NCBI RefSeq assembly: GCF_001428365.1
Contig: NZ_LMSH01000003.1
Coordinates: 113,524-177,523, forward strand
From: Arthrobacter sp. Soil763
GTDB lineage: Bacteria > Actinomycetota > Actinomycetes > Actinomycetales > Micrococcaceae
Reading direction: 5' to 3'
Length of the DNA stretch: 64,000 bases
The notes beneath the pieces were generated by a model. That model was given only the letters and a program-made list of their open reading frames with translations. It had not been told where the DNA came from and searched no databases. Made by a program: the position numbers and the translations under genes. This document shows, in pieces, positions 49,382 through 58,504 of this stretch. Position 1 is the stretch's first letter. Each line of letters opens with the position of its first letter.

Positions 49382-50149
49382 TCAGTGCATGTACAGGCCG
49401 CCGTCGACGTTGAGCGTCTGCCCGGAGATGTAGCCTGCGTCCTCGCCGATCAGGAAGTGGATCGCGGCCGCGATGTCGCGCGTGCTGCCCACCCGGTTCA
49501 CGACCAGGTCCTTGACCAGTTCATCCTTGCGTTCCTCGCTGAGGGTGCCGCCCATGATGTCGGTGTCGATCGGGCCCGGGGAGATGGCGTTGACGGTGAT
49601 GTCGTACTCGCCCAGTTCACGGGCCGTGGCGCGGGTCAGGCCGATCACGCCGGCCTTCGCAACGGAGTACGGAGTCTTGCTGAACGTGCCGCCGCCGCGC
49701 TGGGCGGAGACCGAGGAGATGTTCACGATCCGGCCCAGCCGGTTCTTCACCATCGATTCGGCGGCCCGGCGGGTCGCGTAGTGCACGCCGTTCATGTTGA
49801 TGTTGAGCACCCGGTCCCATTCGGCGGCGTCGAGCTCGAGGTAGGGCACCGGGGAGCTGACGCCGGCGACGTTGGCCAGGGCCACGAGCTGCGGCAGTTC
49901 GGCCTCGATCTCGTCGATCGCGGCGCGGACCGAGGCCTCGTCGCCGACGTTGGCGCCGGCGCCGTGGGCCTTGATGCCGTGCCTTTCGGCGAGCTCCTTG
50001 GCCAGGGCCTTGCTGGCGGCGTCATCGAGGTCGATGACGCCGATGTTCCAGCCGCGCTCGGCGAGGTAGGCCGCGGTGGCCCGGCCGATGCCGCGCTCGG
50101 AGACGGCACCGGTGACAATCGCGGTGCGCTCTGCGGGGAAGGTGGTCAT
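49382..50149 (-). CDS. SDR-family oxidoreductase, module A
   Basis: A 255-residue short-chain dehydrogenase. Nucleotide site TGAVSERGIGRATA, structural motif LANVAG, catalytic Ser in NISSVSAQRGGG, Tyr and Lys in YSVAKAG, then a classical SDR end. The cofactor region has Asp in VIDLDD, which favours NAD. Similar SDRs oxidise tetritols (D-threitol dehydrogenase) or act on other sugar derivatives. It is paralogous to the module B SDR at 57719, sharing FPAERT at the N-terminus, SAQRGGGTFSK and GPIDTDIMGGTL. Within the operon it lies 39 bp after the 3-hydroxyacyl-CoA-dehydrogenase-family gene. Confidence 0.87.
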   Translation of the reverse strand: MTTFPAERTAIVTGAVSERGIGRATAAYLAERGWNIGVIDLDDAASKALAKELAERHGIKAHGAGANVGDEASVRAAIDEIEAELPQLVALANVAGVSSPVPYLELDAAEWDRVLNINMNGVHYATRRAAESMVKNRLGRIVNISSVSAQRGGGTFSKTPYSVAKAGVIGLTRATARELGEYDITVNAISPGPIDTDIMGGTLSEERKDELVKDLVVNRVGSTRDIAAAIHFLIGEDAGYISGQTLNVDGGLYMH

Positions 50150-50188
50150 GGAAGTCTCCTTGGGAAGTGTTCGGTGCGTGCAGGAAGC

Positions 50189-51142
50189 TCAGGCGAGGGG
50201 CGCGGGGCCGAGTTCCTCGAGGAGTTTCTGCATGGCGACGTAGGCCTTGTTCCGGTACGCGACCAGTTCGGCGGTCCGCTCGGCCGGGACGTTGAGGAAA
50301 CCGGAGCCGGTCTTGGTGCCGAGCTGGCCGGCGTCGACCTTTTCCTGCAGGATCTGCGGGGTGGCGAAGCGCTCCGGGAACCCGGTCTGGAGGGACTTGT
50401 AGCAGAAGGCGTAGACGTCGAGCCCGGCCATGTCCGCGATCGCGAACGGGCCGAAGAACGGCAGGCGGAAGCCGAAGGTGGTGCGGACCATGGTGTCCAC
50501 GTCCTCGGCGGTCGCGATGCCCTCCTCGACCACCTGCGCGGCCTCGTGGAAGAGCGCGTACTGCAGCCGGTTGAGCACAAAGCCGGTGACGTCCTTGACG
50601 GTGGCGGTTTCCTTGCCGGTCTCCCCCACGATCGCGCGGGCCGTCTCAACGGTGGCCTCGGAGGTGCCCTCGTGCGGGATGACCTCCACGCCGGGGATGA
50701 ACGGTGCCGGGTTGGAGAAGTGCACGCCGAGGAACCGCTCCGGGTTGGCCACGGCTTCGGCCAGCTTCGCGATGGAGATCGTGGAGGTGTTGGACCCGAT
50801 GATGGCGTCCGGGCGTGCGGCGGCGCTGATCCGGCGGAGGGTGGCGTGCTTGATCTCGAGGACCTCGGGCACCGCTTCCTCGATGTAGTCGGCGCCGGCG
50901 ACCGCTTCCTCGATGTCTTTCGCGGCCCAGAGGTTCTCCTTGAGCTTCTCGGTGGAGCCCGCGGGGAACAGCCCGGCCGCGACGAACTCGTCGGATTCCT
51001 TCAGGAGGCGTTCGTAGTTGCTCTGGGCGATCTCGGCGGAAACGTCCGCGAGTGCGACACGGGCGCCGGCCAGGGCCAGGACCTGGGCGATGCCGCCGCC
51101 CATGTAGCCGGAGCCGACGACGGCGATGTTACGAGTGCTCAT
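50189..51142 (-). CDS. 3-hydroxyacyl-CoA dehydrogenase-family hydroxy-acid dehydrogenase
   Basis: A 317-residue NAD-dependent enzyme. The Rossmann motif is [19 protein letters not shown], then SNTSTISI and [17 protein letters not shown], with the C-terminal helical 3HCDH domain after about residue 185. The family includes 3-hydroxybutyryl-CoA dehydrogenase, carnitine 3-dehydrogenase and L-gulonate 3-dehydrogenase (lambda-crystallin type). In this sugar operon the last type, oxidation of a 3-hydroxy sugar acid such as a tetronate, is the more likely reading, but a CoA substrate cannot be excluded. Its start overlaps the RpiB-like gene by 4 bp. Confidence 0.82.
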   Translation of the reverse strand: MSTRNIAVVGSGYMGGGIAQVLALAGARVALADVSAEIAQSNYERLLKESDEFVAAGLFPAGSTEKLKENLWAAKDIEEAVAGADYIEEAVPEVLEIKHATLRRISAAARPDAIIGSNTSTISIAKLAEAVANPERFLGVHFSNPAPFIPGVEVIPHEGTSEATVETARAIVGETGKETATVKDVTGFVLNRLQYALFHEAAQVVEEGIATAEDVDTMVRTTFGFRLPFFGPFAIADMAGLDVYAFCYKSLQTGFPERFATPQILQEKVDAGQLGTKTGSGFLNVPAERTAELVAYRNKAYVAMQKLLEELGPAPLA

Positions 51143-51660
51143 TTGCTTTCCGATCCTTCCGAAGCTCCTTCATAGGAGTGGATTGCGTCCACCTTGGCCG
51201 CGGATGCGGAGGTGTCATCGAAGCGGTGGTCCAGCCATTCGCTGACCAGTTTCTTGGCCAGTTCCAGGCCGATCACGCGCTGGCCCATGGTGAGCACCTG
51301 CGCGTTGTTGGACAGGACGGACCGCTCCACGGAGTAGCTGTCGTGGGCGGTGACGGCGCGGATGCCGGGCACCTTGTTGGCCGAGATGGCAACCCCCAGT
51401 CCGGTGCCGCAGATCAGCAGGGCGCGGTCGGCCTCGCCGGCGGCGACCTTGCGGGCCGCGGCGACGGCCAGGTGCGGGTACGCGGTGGTGTCGTCGGCGC
51501 CGACTCCCACGTCCTCGACGGAGGCGACCCGGGGGTCGGCTTCAAGGAGGGCGAGCAGGGCGTTCTTGTATTCGACGCCGGCTTCGTCGTTGCCGACGAC
51601 GATCCGCCAGCCCTGGCGGGCCTCGGCGGCGGGTGCCGTGGTTTCTGTGGGTTCTGTCAT
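51139..51660 (-). CDS. RpiB/LacAB-family sugar-phosphate isomerase, probably D-erythrulose 4-phosphate isomerase
   Basis: A 173-residue enzyme of the ribose-5-phosphate isomerase B family: [14 protein letters not shown] (substrate loop), [17 protein letters not shown] with catalytic Cys, and ITAHD-like [26 protein letters not shown]. Related enzymes EryI of Brucella and DerI of M. smegmatis convert D-erythrulose 4-phosphate to D-erythrose 4-phosphate, which then enters the pentose phosphate pathway. The neighbouring kinase and TPI-like genes support that assignment over a role in ribose metabolism. AAGGAG stands ahead of the ATG, and the kinase gene ends 11 bp upstream. Confidence 0.83.
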   Translation of the reverse strand: MTEPTETTAPAAEARQGWRIVVGNDEAGVEYKNALLALLEADPRVASVEDVGVGADDTTAYPHLAVAAARKVAAGEADRALLICGTGLGVAISANKVPGIRAVTAHDSYSVERSVLSNNAQVLTMGQRVIGLELAKKLVSEWLDHRFDDTSASAAKVDAIHSYEGASEGSESK

Positions 51661-51671
51661 GGGGTGCTCCT

Positions 51672-53393
51672 TCAACTGCGTTCGATCGAGGCTGCGTACT
51701 CGGCGACCCGGTCCGCGATCAGGCCGAACGACACGGCCCCGGGATCGGGGTGGCCCAGGCTCTTTTCGGCCAGGGGGCGGGCGCGGCCTTTTTTGGGGCT
51801 GAGCCCGGCCGTCGCGTCGGCGGCCCGGGCGGCCGCGTCGGCGGCGGTCCGCAGGCTGCGGACCAGGCCGTCGCCGTCGTCGATGCCCCGGTTGAAGACG
51901 TCGGCGAACGGCAGCAGCGCGTCCACCATGGTCTTGTCCCCCGCTTCGGCCTTGCCGAGGGTGAGGATCGCGTCCCGGAGCGCGTCGACGGCGGCGGCCG
52001 CGTCCGACTCGGTGTAGGTGTCCTTGCTGCCCAGGGCCCGGCCGACGGCGGTGACCGCGGCGCCCCAGAGCGCTCCCGAGGTGCCGCCGGCGCGTTCGGC
52101 CCACTGCTCGCCGGCGGCCGCGAGGACTTCCTCCAGCCCGGCTCCGGCGGCGTGCGACTGTTCTGCCGCGGCGACGGCGGCGTCCACGCCGCGGCGCATG
52201 CCGATGCCGTGGTCGCCGTCCCCGGCAATGGCATCGAGCTTGCCAAGGGCTTCCTCGTGTTCGACGACGGCGGACTGCGCGACCTTGAGCGCCTGGACGG
52301 CGGTGCCGGCCAGCGCGGCCGACGCGGCGGTGGCCGTGAACGACGTCGCCGTCCCGGCACCGGCCTGGACAGCGACGGACCGGGCCCGGCGCGGGGCGAG
52401 GTTGCCCTTGCGGAAGGCCGGGGTGTCGGCGGGGGCGGACCAGAATTGTTCCAGTTCCTCGTCCAGCCAGAAGAGCGTCAGGGACAGCCCGGACATGTCC
52501 AGGCTGGTGACGAGCTCGCCGCATTCGGGTTCCACGATCTCCAGGCCGGCCGCGGTCAGCAGGGCCTCGATCTTGCCGAACAGGAGGAACAGTTCGTCGT
52601 ACTTGACGGTGCCCAGGCCGTTGAGGATCGGCACCACCCGGGAGCCGGCGGCGTCCGGCTTGTCCTTGAGCAGCCCGTCCACCAGCAGGGTGGCCAGCTC
52701 GCTGGCGGTCGGCAGGGGCTGTTCGGAGATGCCCGGCTCGCCGTGGATGCCCAGGCCGACCGACATCATGCCCTCGGGCACCGTGAACAGCGGTTCCGCG
52801 GCGCCGGGCAGGGTGCAGCCGGCGAAGGCGACGCCGAGGGACCGGGTGTGGTGGTTGGCCTTGATGGCCAGCCGTTCCACCGCGTCGAGATCCAGGCCCG
52901 CCTCGGCTGCGGCACCGGCGACCTTGAAGACGGTAAGGTCCCCGGCGATGCCACGGCGCTTGGTGATTTCCTCCAGCGGGGCGCTGGCGATGTCATCGGT
53001 CACCAGCACGGTCCGGGTCTCGATGCCCTCGGCGTTGAGCCGCTCCTGCGCCTGGCCGAAGTGGAGCACGTCGCCGGCGTAATTGCCGTAGCTGAGCAGC
53101 ACTCCTCCGCCGGTTTCCGCGGCCTTCACCACGCGGTAGACCTGGCCGGCGGAAGGGGACGCGAACATGTTGCCGCAGGCGCTGCCGGCGGCCAGACCGG
53201 CGCCGACGAGGCCGGCGAAGGCCGGGTAGTGGCCGGAGCCGCCGCCGATCACCAGGGCGACCTGGCCGGCCGGGGTCTCGGTGGAGCGGACCACGCCGCC
53301 GTCGACCCGGGCCACGTACTGGCGGTGGGCGGCGGCGAAGCCGTCGAGGGCGTCGTCGGCGAAGCGTGCGGGATCGTCAAATATCTTGGTCAT
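51672..53393 (-). CDS. DhaK-DhaL fusion kinase, erythrulose/dihydroxyacetone type
   Basis: A 573-residue ATP-dependent kinase with both parts of the dihydroxyacetone kinase fold. The DhaK part (1-335) has [15 protein letters not shown], and His217 in GLGIHGEPG, the residue that binds the ketose covalently as a hemiaminal. The DhaL part (about 370-573) has [10 protein letters not shown] with the Mg-binding Asp residues, and a Gly-rich GGTSGALWG loop. Family members phosphorylate dihydroxyacetone, L-erythrulose (LerK) or D-erythrulose (DerK). The TPI-like and RpiB-like genes downstream make an erythrulose kinase the best reading. Confidence 0.85.
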   Translation of the reverse strand: MTKIFDDPARFADDALDGFAAAHRQYVARVDGGVVRSTETPAGQVALVIGGGSGHYPAFAGLVGAGLAAGSACGNMFASPSAGQVYRVVKAAETGGGVLLSYGNYAGDVLHFGQAQERLNAEGIETRTVLVTDDIASAPLEEITKRRGIAGDLTVFKVAGAAAEAGLDLDAVERLAIKANHHTRSLGVAFAGCTLPGAAEPLFTVPEGMMSVGLGIHGEPGISEQPLPTASELATLLVDGLLKDKPDAAGSRVVPILNGLGTVKYDELFLLFGKIEALLTAAGLEIVEPECGELVTSLDMSGLSLTLFWLDEELEQFWSAPADTPAFRKGNLAPRRARSVAVQAGAGTATSFTATAASAALAGTAVQALKVAQSAVVEHEEALGKLDAIAGDGDHGIGMRRGVDAAVAAAEQSHAAGAGLEEVLAAAGEQWAERAGGTSGALWGAAVTAVGRALGSKDTYTESDAAAAVDALRDAILTLGKAEAGDKTMVDALLPFADVFNRGIDDGDGLVRSLRTAADAAARAADATAGLSPKKGRARPLAEKSLGHPDPGAVSFGLIADRVAEYAASIERS

Positions 53394-53444
53394 GATTCCT
53401 CGTTGAACCGGTTGGGGCGGTTGGACGGACGGGGCGCCGCGGCC

Positions 53445-54443
53445 CTAGACGGCGGAAACGGCCGCGGGCTGCTGCCGCCCCTGGGCCACCAGGGAGGTGC
53501 CGAGGGCGTAGCCCTCGCGCTTGGGCAGGACCTGGCGGCGCAGGTAGTCCTGGTTGGCGGCGGTGACGCTGAGGCCGTCGCCGCCGTAGTGCTCGGTGCA
53601 GATGATGCCCTGGAATCCGACCGAGATCGCGAACTGGAAAGCTTCGCGGTAGTTGATCAGGCCGGCCTCCATCGGCGCCGGCATGGCGACGAACTGGTTC
53701 TTCGCCCGGTTTTCGTCGCGGAAGTAGTTCTTGACGTGCCAGTAGTTGGCGTAGGGCAGCGTCTTGTGGACCATCTCGCGCCAGTCCTCGATGGGACGGT
53801 GCAGGCGGACCAGGTTGCCGATGTCCGGGTTGAGGCCGACGTTGGGCAGATCGATGTCCTGGACCAACTGCACCGAAGAGTCGGCGGTGCCGAGGTAGGT
53901 GTCCTCGTACATTTCGAGGGAGACGAGCAGCCCGAGTTCGGCGGCGTGCCGGCCGACCTCGCGGATGCGGGTGACGGCCTTGTTCCAGGTCTCCTTGTCC
54001 CCCACCGGGTCCTTGTGGCCCTCGACGGTCCAGAACCAGAGCTGTTCGCGCTGGGCCGGGGTCAGCGCCTGGTGCAGACCGATCGAGACGACCTCGCAGC
54101 CAAGGGCCGCGGCGGCGTCGAGGGTGCGGTGCGTGTAGGCCAGGTTGTCTTCCCAGTTGGCGGCGTCGATGACGCTGCGGCGGATTGCGGAGATGGCCGG
54201 CAGGCCGACCCCGGCGGCGCGGGCCGCGGCGGCGAACTCTTCCAGCCGGGCCGGGCTGAGGTCGCCGGGGCGCACCCAGCTGTCGGTCAGGTCGGCGTTG
54301 GCAAAGCCGGCGTCGGCGACTTCCTCGAACACCTGCTGCCAGTCGGAGGCGGGGGCGTCCTGGAGCGACGTTCCGTCGGGCCGGGTCCCCGGGAACTGCA
54401 GGAGGGCCGCGGTGATGGGCCAGTTTTCAGCGGTGTACGACAT
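53445..54443 (-). CDS. Sugar phosphate isomerase/epimerase (AP-endonuclease-2 TIM barrel)
   Basis: A 332-residue xylose-isomerase-like TIM-barrel protein, with metal-ligand patterns in LLVSLEMYEDTYLG, VGLNPDIGNL and YWHVKNYF, and a C-terminal ICTEHYGG. The family includes tagatose epimerase, hydroxypyruvate isomerase, the OtnI 2-oxo-tetronate isomerase and EryC tetrulose-phosphate racemase; which activity applies is open. The ATG at 54443 is preceded by TTTGGAG; a longer open frame runs through the operator at 54470 and is rejected. It is the first gene of the module A operon and so the closest to the GntR site. Confidence 0.8.
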   Translation of the reverse strand: MSYTAENWPITAALLQFPGTRPDGTSLQDAPASDWQQVFEEVADAGFANADLTDSWVRPGDLSPARLEEFAAAARAAGVGLPAISAIRRSVIDAANWEDNLAYTHRTLDAAAALGCEVVSIGLHQALTPAQREQLWFWTVEGHKDPVGDKETWNKAVTRIREVGRHAAELGLLVSLEMYEDTYLGTADSSVQLVQDIDLPNVGLNPDIGNLVRLHRPIEDWREMVHKTLPYANYWHVKNYFRDENRAKNQFVAMPAPMEAGLINYREAFQFAISVGFQGIICTEHYGGDGLSVTAANQDYLRRQVLPKREGYALGTSLVAQGRQQPAAVSAV

Positions 54444-54469
54444 TGTCACTCCAAATCTTGAATCACATT

Positions 54470-54479
54470 TCCTATAGGA
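54470..54479. promoter_or_regulatory. GntR operator of module A
   Basis: TCCTATAGGA is a perfect 10-bp palindrome; extended on the minus strand it reads GAATCCTATAGGAAATG. It lies 26 bp before the first gene of module A. The string GAATCCTATAG recurs before the gntR gene at 55278-55288, so both are probable sites of the GntR protein encoded between them. Confidence 0.65.
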
Positions 54480-54567
54480 TTCACCGGCCACGGAGACCCT
54501 GTCAAGAGGTTTCTGCCACGTGAACCTTCCGGCGGGTGCCGGGGAGGGCCGTTAGGGGCCGTCCGGC

Positions 54568-55272
54568 CTAGCTGCGCACTTCGCTGTCGTGCACTTCGCT
54601 GTCGTGCTGCGAGCGCTGCTTGACGCCCTCGATGTGGGCGATCATCTTCCGGCGGGCCAGGTCGGCGTCGCCGGCCTCGAAGGCGCGCAGGATTTCGGTG
54701 TGTTCGGCGATCGCGAAGTCCGCGTCGGTGACCCCGAGGCCTCCGAAGAAGCGGAACCGCTGCACCTGCCCGCCGAGGGCGTTGTACGCGGAGAGCAGGA
54801 ACTGGTTGTTGGCGTGCTCGGCGATGAGGCGGTGGAACCGCTCATCGGCCTCCCAGTAGGCGCGGAACTCGGCGAACGAGGGCCCCCGCGGCGCGGCCTT
54901 AAGGTCCTCGATGGCCTGGGACAGCTGGTCGGTGAGGTCGGCGTCGGCGTGGCCGCAGGCCATGAAGGCGTTGGCCGGCTCGATCACCAGCCTCGCGTCC
55001 ATCAGGTCCGCGAGCTCCGCCGCGGTGAACAGCGGCGCCACCCGGTAGCCGCGCAGGGCGGTGCGGCGCACCATCCCGGTTGCCTCGAGCCGGGCCAGCG
55101 CCTCCCGGACCGGCGTCGGCGAGACGTCCAGCTCCCGGGCCATCCCGTCGATGCTGACCGGCGTGCCGGCTTCGAGCCGGCCGTCCATCAGCGCGATGAG
55201 CAGCGCCTCGTAGACATGGTCGGCGAGGACCTGCCTGCTGACGCCGCGGGAGGCCTGATCCTTGATTGCCAT
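54568..55272 (-). CDS. GntR-family (FCD) regulator of module A
   Basis: A 234-residue regulator: winged helix at residues about 15-80 (DHVYEALLIALMDGRLEAG, then SPTPVREALARLEATGMV), then an all-helical FCD effector domain (about 90-220) with the metal-ligand pattern Asp in LMDAR, and His in ERFHRLI and EHTEIL. FCD-GntR proteins respond to sugar acids and other carboxylates. The last residues carry a 5-residue duplication (HDSEVHDSEV) from a 15-bp tandem repeat at 54576-54605. It stands between the two catabolic modules, 124 bp upstream of module A. Confidence 0.88.
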   Translation of the reverse strand: MAIKDQASRGVSRQVLADHVYEALLIALMDGRLEAGTPVSIDGMARELDVSPTPVREALARLEATGMVRRTALRGYRVAPLFTAAELADLMDARLVIEPANAFMACGHADADLTDQLSQAIEDLKAAPRGPSFAEFRAYWEADERFHRLIAEHANNQFLLSAYNALGGQVQRFRFFGGLGVTDADFAIAEHTEILRAFEAGDADLARRKMIAHIEGVKQRSQHDSEVHDSEVRS

Positions 55273-55277
55273 ACTTG

Positions 55278-55288
55278 GAATCCTATAG
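55278..55288. promoter_or_regulatory. Second GAATCCTATAG site
   Basis: GAATCCTATAG occurs 5 bp upstream of the gntR start, between it and the module B dehydrogenase gene. It matches the core of the perfect operator at 54470. The right half is degenerate (CCG instead of GAAA). This suggests autoregulation. Confidence 0.5.
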
Positions 55289-55303
55289 CCGCAACCGCGG
55301 GTG

Positions 55304-56176
55304 CTACCGCCCGCGCAGCACCTCGATTACGGACGAGTCGTCCCGCCGGCCCAGGCCGGCGCGCCGGCCGCTGAGGTAGAGCTGTTCGGCGGCGGAGGCC
55401 AGCGGGGCCGGGTAGGTGCTGTCCCGCGCAGCGTCCACCACGAGGCCCATGTCCTTGACGAAGATGTCCAGGGCGCTGCGGACCTCGGTATTCTCCGGGT
55501 CTACCATCCGGGAGCCGCGGTCATCGAACATGAACGACGCCGCGGCACCGGTGCGCAGCACCTTCCAGGTTTCCTTCGGGTCCAGGCCGAGCGCCTCCGC
55601 GAAGGCCAGGGCCTCCCCCGCCGCGGCGATATGCACGCCGCAGAGCAGCTGGTTCACCAGCTTGACCTTCTGGCCATCGCCGACGGCGGAGCCCACCACC
55701 GGCGCTGAGCTCGCCATCGCGTCCAGCAGCGGCCGGACCGCTGCGAGGGCCCGCTCGGAGCCGCTGACCATCATCAGCAGCTCACCGGTGGCGGCGCGCT
55801 TGGTGCCGCCGGAGACCGGGGCGTCCACGAGATCGACGTCGAACGGTGCCAGCCGTTCGGCCAGCGACACCACGGCGGCCGGGCCGACCGTGGCCATCAG
55901 CAGGACCACGGTGCCCGGTCGGAGCGCCGCGGCGAGTTCGTCCGGGCCGAAGAGCACGGCGTCAGCCTGGGCGGGGGTGGCCACCATCAGGGCGACGACG
56001 TCGGCCTCGGCCACCGCCTCCTTGGCCGAGGCAGCCGGCGTGAGGCCGGGACCTGCCAGTGACTGTGCCCGACCGTCGGCGACGTCGAACGCCGTGACCT
56101 CATGCCCGGCGTTGGCCAGCACGACCGCCATCGGGCCGCCCATCGCGCCCAGTCCGATCCATCCGACCTTGCTCAT
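55304..56176 (-). CDS. Beta-hydroxyacid dehydrogenase, L-threonate dehydrogenase (LtnD)-like
   Basis: A 290-residue enzyme of the 3-hydroxyisobutyrate dehydrogenase family: GWIGLGAMGGPMA (NAD(P) site), DAPVSGGTKRAATGELLMMVSG (substrate loop), and catalytic Lys in GQKVKLVNQLLCG. In this family LtnD oxidises L-threonate at C2, and other members act on tartronate semialdehyde or hydroxyisobutyrate. The adjoining DUF1537 kinase gene, 4 bp upstream, strongly favours the tetronate pathway. The ATG at 56176 has GGAAG ahead, and residues upstream of it in the open frame are not conserved. Confidence 0.83.
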   Translation of the reverse strand: MSKVGWIGLGAMGGPMAVVLANAGHEVTAFDVADGRAQSLAGPGLTPAASAKEAVAEADVVALMVATPAQADAVLFGPDELAAALRPGTVVLLMATVGPAAVVSLAERLAPFDVDLVDAPVSGGTKRAATGELLMMVSGSERALAAVRPLLDAMASSAPVVGSAVGDGQKVKLVNQLLCGVHIAAAGEALAFAEALGLDPKETWKVLRTGAAASFMFDDRGSRMVDPENTEVRSALDIFVKDMGLVVDAARDSTYPAPLASAAEQLYLSGRRAGLGRRDDSSVIEVLRGR

Positions 56177-56180
56177 CGGG

Positions 56181-57653
56181 TTACTTCCTTTCCTGGGCCG
56201 CGGACGTGGTGCCGCGGAAGAGTTCAATGGTGTCGGCGAGCGCGTTTTCGTCGCCAACGTTGCCGGCGAAGACGACATACGGCATGCCCTGCACGCCGGG
56301 GGCCGCCTCGTCGGGGCGGAGCACCGAGACCATGCCGGGGAACAGCTGGCCCAGCACGGTGGCCCGGCGGATGCCGAGGCCGCGGACCGCGACGTCGTGC
56401 GAGGTGATGCCGCCCTTGGCGATCACCCAGGCCGGCCGGGCGGCGAGCGCGGCCTGGACCACCTCGATCAGGGCGGCGGAGACGCTGCGGGCGATCTCCA
56501 GGCTGGCCGCCGCGTCGGCGCCCTTGAGCAGGGTGCGGGAGGTGTACAGCAGGACGTCGGCGTCGGCGAGGGCGCCGACGACCCGTTCGGCGGTGGCCGC
56601 GATGTGCCCGGCGCGGGCTGCCGGGTCGATCAGGTCGGCGACGGAGAGCTCGACCTCGCTCACGCCGCCGCGCGCCTGCGCCGCGGCGACCTGGCGGGCG
56701 GTCTGGCCGACGTGGGAGCCGACGACGGCGAGCCCGTGCCCGGCCGGGCGTCCGCCGGGCCAGATGTCCTGCGCCTGCAGGGTGGGCTTGGGGTCCAGGC
56801 CCGCGAGGGCGCGGACGAAGGACGGTCCGGTGCGGTGCAGGAAGACCTTGCCCTCGCGCTGGACCTGCTGCAGGCCCAGGACCACGATTTCCAGGTCGGC
56901 GAACTCTGTGGCGTTGACGATGATGAGCTGCAGCCCGGCTGCGGCGCGCAGGATCTCGGCGACCCGGTCCTCCCCGCCGGTCCGGATGTCGTCCAGGCCG
57001 ATGCTGAGCACCTGGTCGGGACTGACCGTGCCGCCGCTCTTTTCCGCGACGAAGTCTTTGAGATCCGAGGAGCGGTACCCGAAGGTGGCGTCCTTGGCGA
57101 ATTCGGTGTCACCGGCCGGGACGGGTTCGCCGCCCACCATGGCCCAGTGCACGTCCCCGGCGGTGAAGCGGCCGGCTTCGAAGTAGGACGGGGCCAGCAG
57201 GACGCCGTCGAAGCCGTGGCCGGTGACTTCGCGCCGGACGGCGTCGAGGGCCCGGATCTCTGCCATGACATGGCCGCGGAGGGTCGAATCGCTGCGGCTG
57301 ACCACGTCCAGGGGCGCGCCGAGGCGGTCTTCCAGGGCGAACAGGGCCCGGCCCGCTTCCTGGTTCAGGGCGACGGCGTCGGCCTCGTCCAGGCTGCGGG
57401 TGTTGGTCAGGATGAAGCAGGTCGACGCCGGTTCGGCCAGGGCCGCGGCGTACTCGTCCGCCTCAAGGACCGTGACGACGGAGACGCCGTGCACGGACTG
57501 CGAGCCGGTCGGATCATCGTCGAGCACGGCCGTCCGCCGGCCGGTCGCCTCACGGTAGGCACGGATCCGCTGCCGGGCATCGGGCAGGCGCACCGGCTCG
57601 GGGGCAGCGGCGGCGGGGGCAGCCATCCCGACCGGGGAGGTTTCGTGGGTCAT
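56181..57653 (-). CDS. Four-carbon acid sugar kinase (DUF1537), OtnK-like
   Basis: A 490-residue kinase of the DUF1537 family. N-terminal domain: VLDDDPTGSQSVHG (catalytic Asp region) and SRSDSTLRGH; the C-terminal nucleotide-binding domain: VVGSHVGQTARQ and AKGGITSHDVAVRGLG. The family phosphorylates acid sugars, in particular 3-oxo-tetronate (OtnK) and D-threonate (DtnK). The ATG at 57653 was chosen because GGAAGGA is just upstream and the longer open frame runs antisense-like through the SDR gene. Directly downstream is the LtnD-like dehydrogenase. No class II aldolase-like OtnC decarboxylase gene, the usual next step, is in the window. Confidence 0.87.
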   Translation of the reverse strand: MTHETSPVGMAAPAAAAPEPVRLPDARQRIRAYREATGRRTAVLDDDPTGSQSVHGVSVVTVLEADEYAAALAEPASTCFILTNTRSLDEADAVALNQEAGRALFALEDRLGAPLDVVSRSDSTLRGHVMAEIRALDAVRREVTGHGFDGVLLAPSYFEAGRFTAGDVHWAMVGGEPVPAGDTEFAKDATFGYRSSDLKDFVAEKSGGTVSPDQVLSIGLDDIRTGGEDRVAEILRAAAGLQLIIVNATEFADLEIVVLGLQQVQREGKVFLHRTGPSFVRALAGLDPKPTLQAQDIWPGGRPAGHGLAVVGSHVGQTARQVAAAQARGGVSEVELSVADLIDPAARAGHIAATAERVVGALADADVLLYTSRTLLKGADAAASLEIARSVSAALIEVVQAALAARPAWVIAKGGITSHDVAVRGLGIRRATVLGQLFPGMVSVLRPDEAAPGVQGMPYVVFAGNVGDENALADTIELFRGTTSAAQERK

Positions 57654-57718
57654 GCTGTGGTCCTTCCGGGTGGTGCCGTGCGGCCGGAGCCGCACGGCAC
57701 GTCCTGGGAAGCGTCCGG

Positions 57719-58495
57719 TCAGGAGACCTGGAGGCCGCCGTTGATGTCGTAGGTCGCGGCGGTGATGTAGCCGGCGTCCTCGCTGAGCAGGAAGGCCATC
57801 AGGGCGGCGACCTCGTCGCGGGTGCCCACGCGGCCCATCATGATCCCCTCGGACATGGCGGCCTTCCGCTCCTCGGTCAGCGTGCCGCCCATGATGTCGG
57901 TGTCGATCGGGCCCGGTGCGACCGCATTGACGGTGACGCCGAACTCGCCGACTTCCCGGGCCAGGGCCCGGGTGAAGCCGAGGATGCCGGCTTTCGACGC
58001 GCTGTAGGCGACCTTGGAGAAGGTGCCGCCGCCGCGCTGGGCGGAGATCGAGGACACGCTGACGATCCGGCCGAGCCGGCGTTCGATCATGCCCTTGAGG
58101 ACCCGCTGCGAGACGATGAAGGTGCCGCGCATGTTGATTGCGAAGACCTTGTCCCACTCGGCGACGGAGGTTTCCATGAACGGCGTCGGGGAGCTGATGC
58201 CGGCCAGGTTGGCGAGCCCGACGATCGGCGGCAGGGACGCCTCGATTTCGCTGATTGCCCGGTCCACGGAGGCCTCGTCCGAGACGTCAGCGCCGACGCC
58301 GAGCGCCTTGACGGCCCGGTTGGAGCCGATTTCAGCGGCGGCGGCCTTGGCGTCCTCGGCGTTGATGTCCAGGATCGCGATGGACCAACCGTCGCGGGCC
58401 AGCCGGTCGGCCGTGGCGCGGCCGATGCCGCGGGCCGAGGCGGCCCCGGTCAGGACGACCGTGCGTTCGGCGGGGAAGGTACTGGTTTCAGTCAT
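57719..58495 (-). CDS. SDR-family oxidoreductase, module B
   Basis: A 258-residue short-chain dehydrogenase: TGAASARGIGRATA, LANLAG, Ser in VSSISAQRGGG, Tyr and Lys in YSASKAG. Asp in ILDINAED suggests NAD preference. It is a paralogue of the module A SDR (shared SAQRGGGTFSK and GPIDTDIMGGTLTEER). It may oxidise a sugar acid or alcohol at C3. The stop of the MFS gene is 9 bp upstream; the kinase gene follows 65 bp downstream. Confidence 0.87.
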   Translation of the reverse strand: MTETSTFPAERTVVLTGAASARGIGRATADRLARDGWSIAILDINAEDAKAAAAEIGSNRAVKALGVGADVSDEASVDRAISEIEASLPPIVGLANLAGISSPTPFMETSVAEWDKVFAINMRGTFIVSQRVLKGMIERRLGRIVSVSSISAQRGGGTFSKVAYSASKAGILGFTRALAREVGEFGVTVNAVAPGPIDTDIMGGTLTEERKAAMSEGIMMGRVGTRDEVAALMAFLLSEDAGYITAATYDINGGLQVS

Positions 58496-58504
58496 GGGTG
58501 GTTC

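Noticed and set aside
54444..54491. Longer N-terminus for the TIM-barrel isomerase
   Set aside because: The additional 16 codons run through the operator palindrome and lack a ribosome site; TTTGGAG precedes the ATG at 54443.
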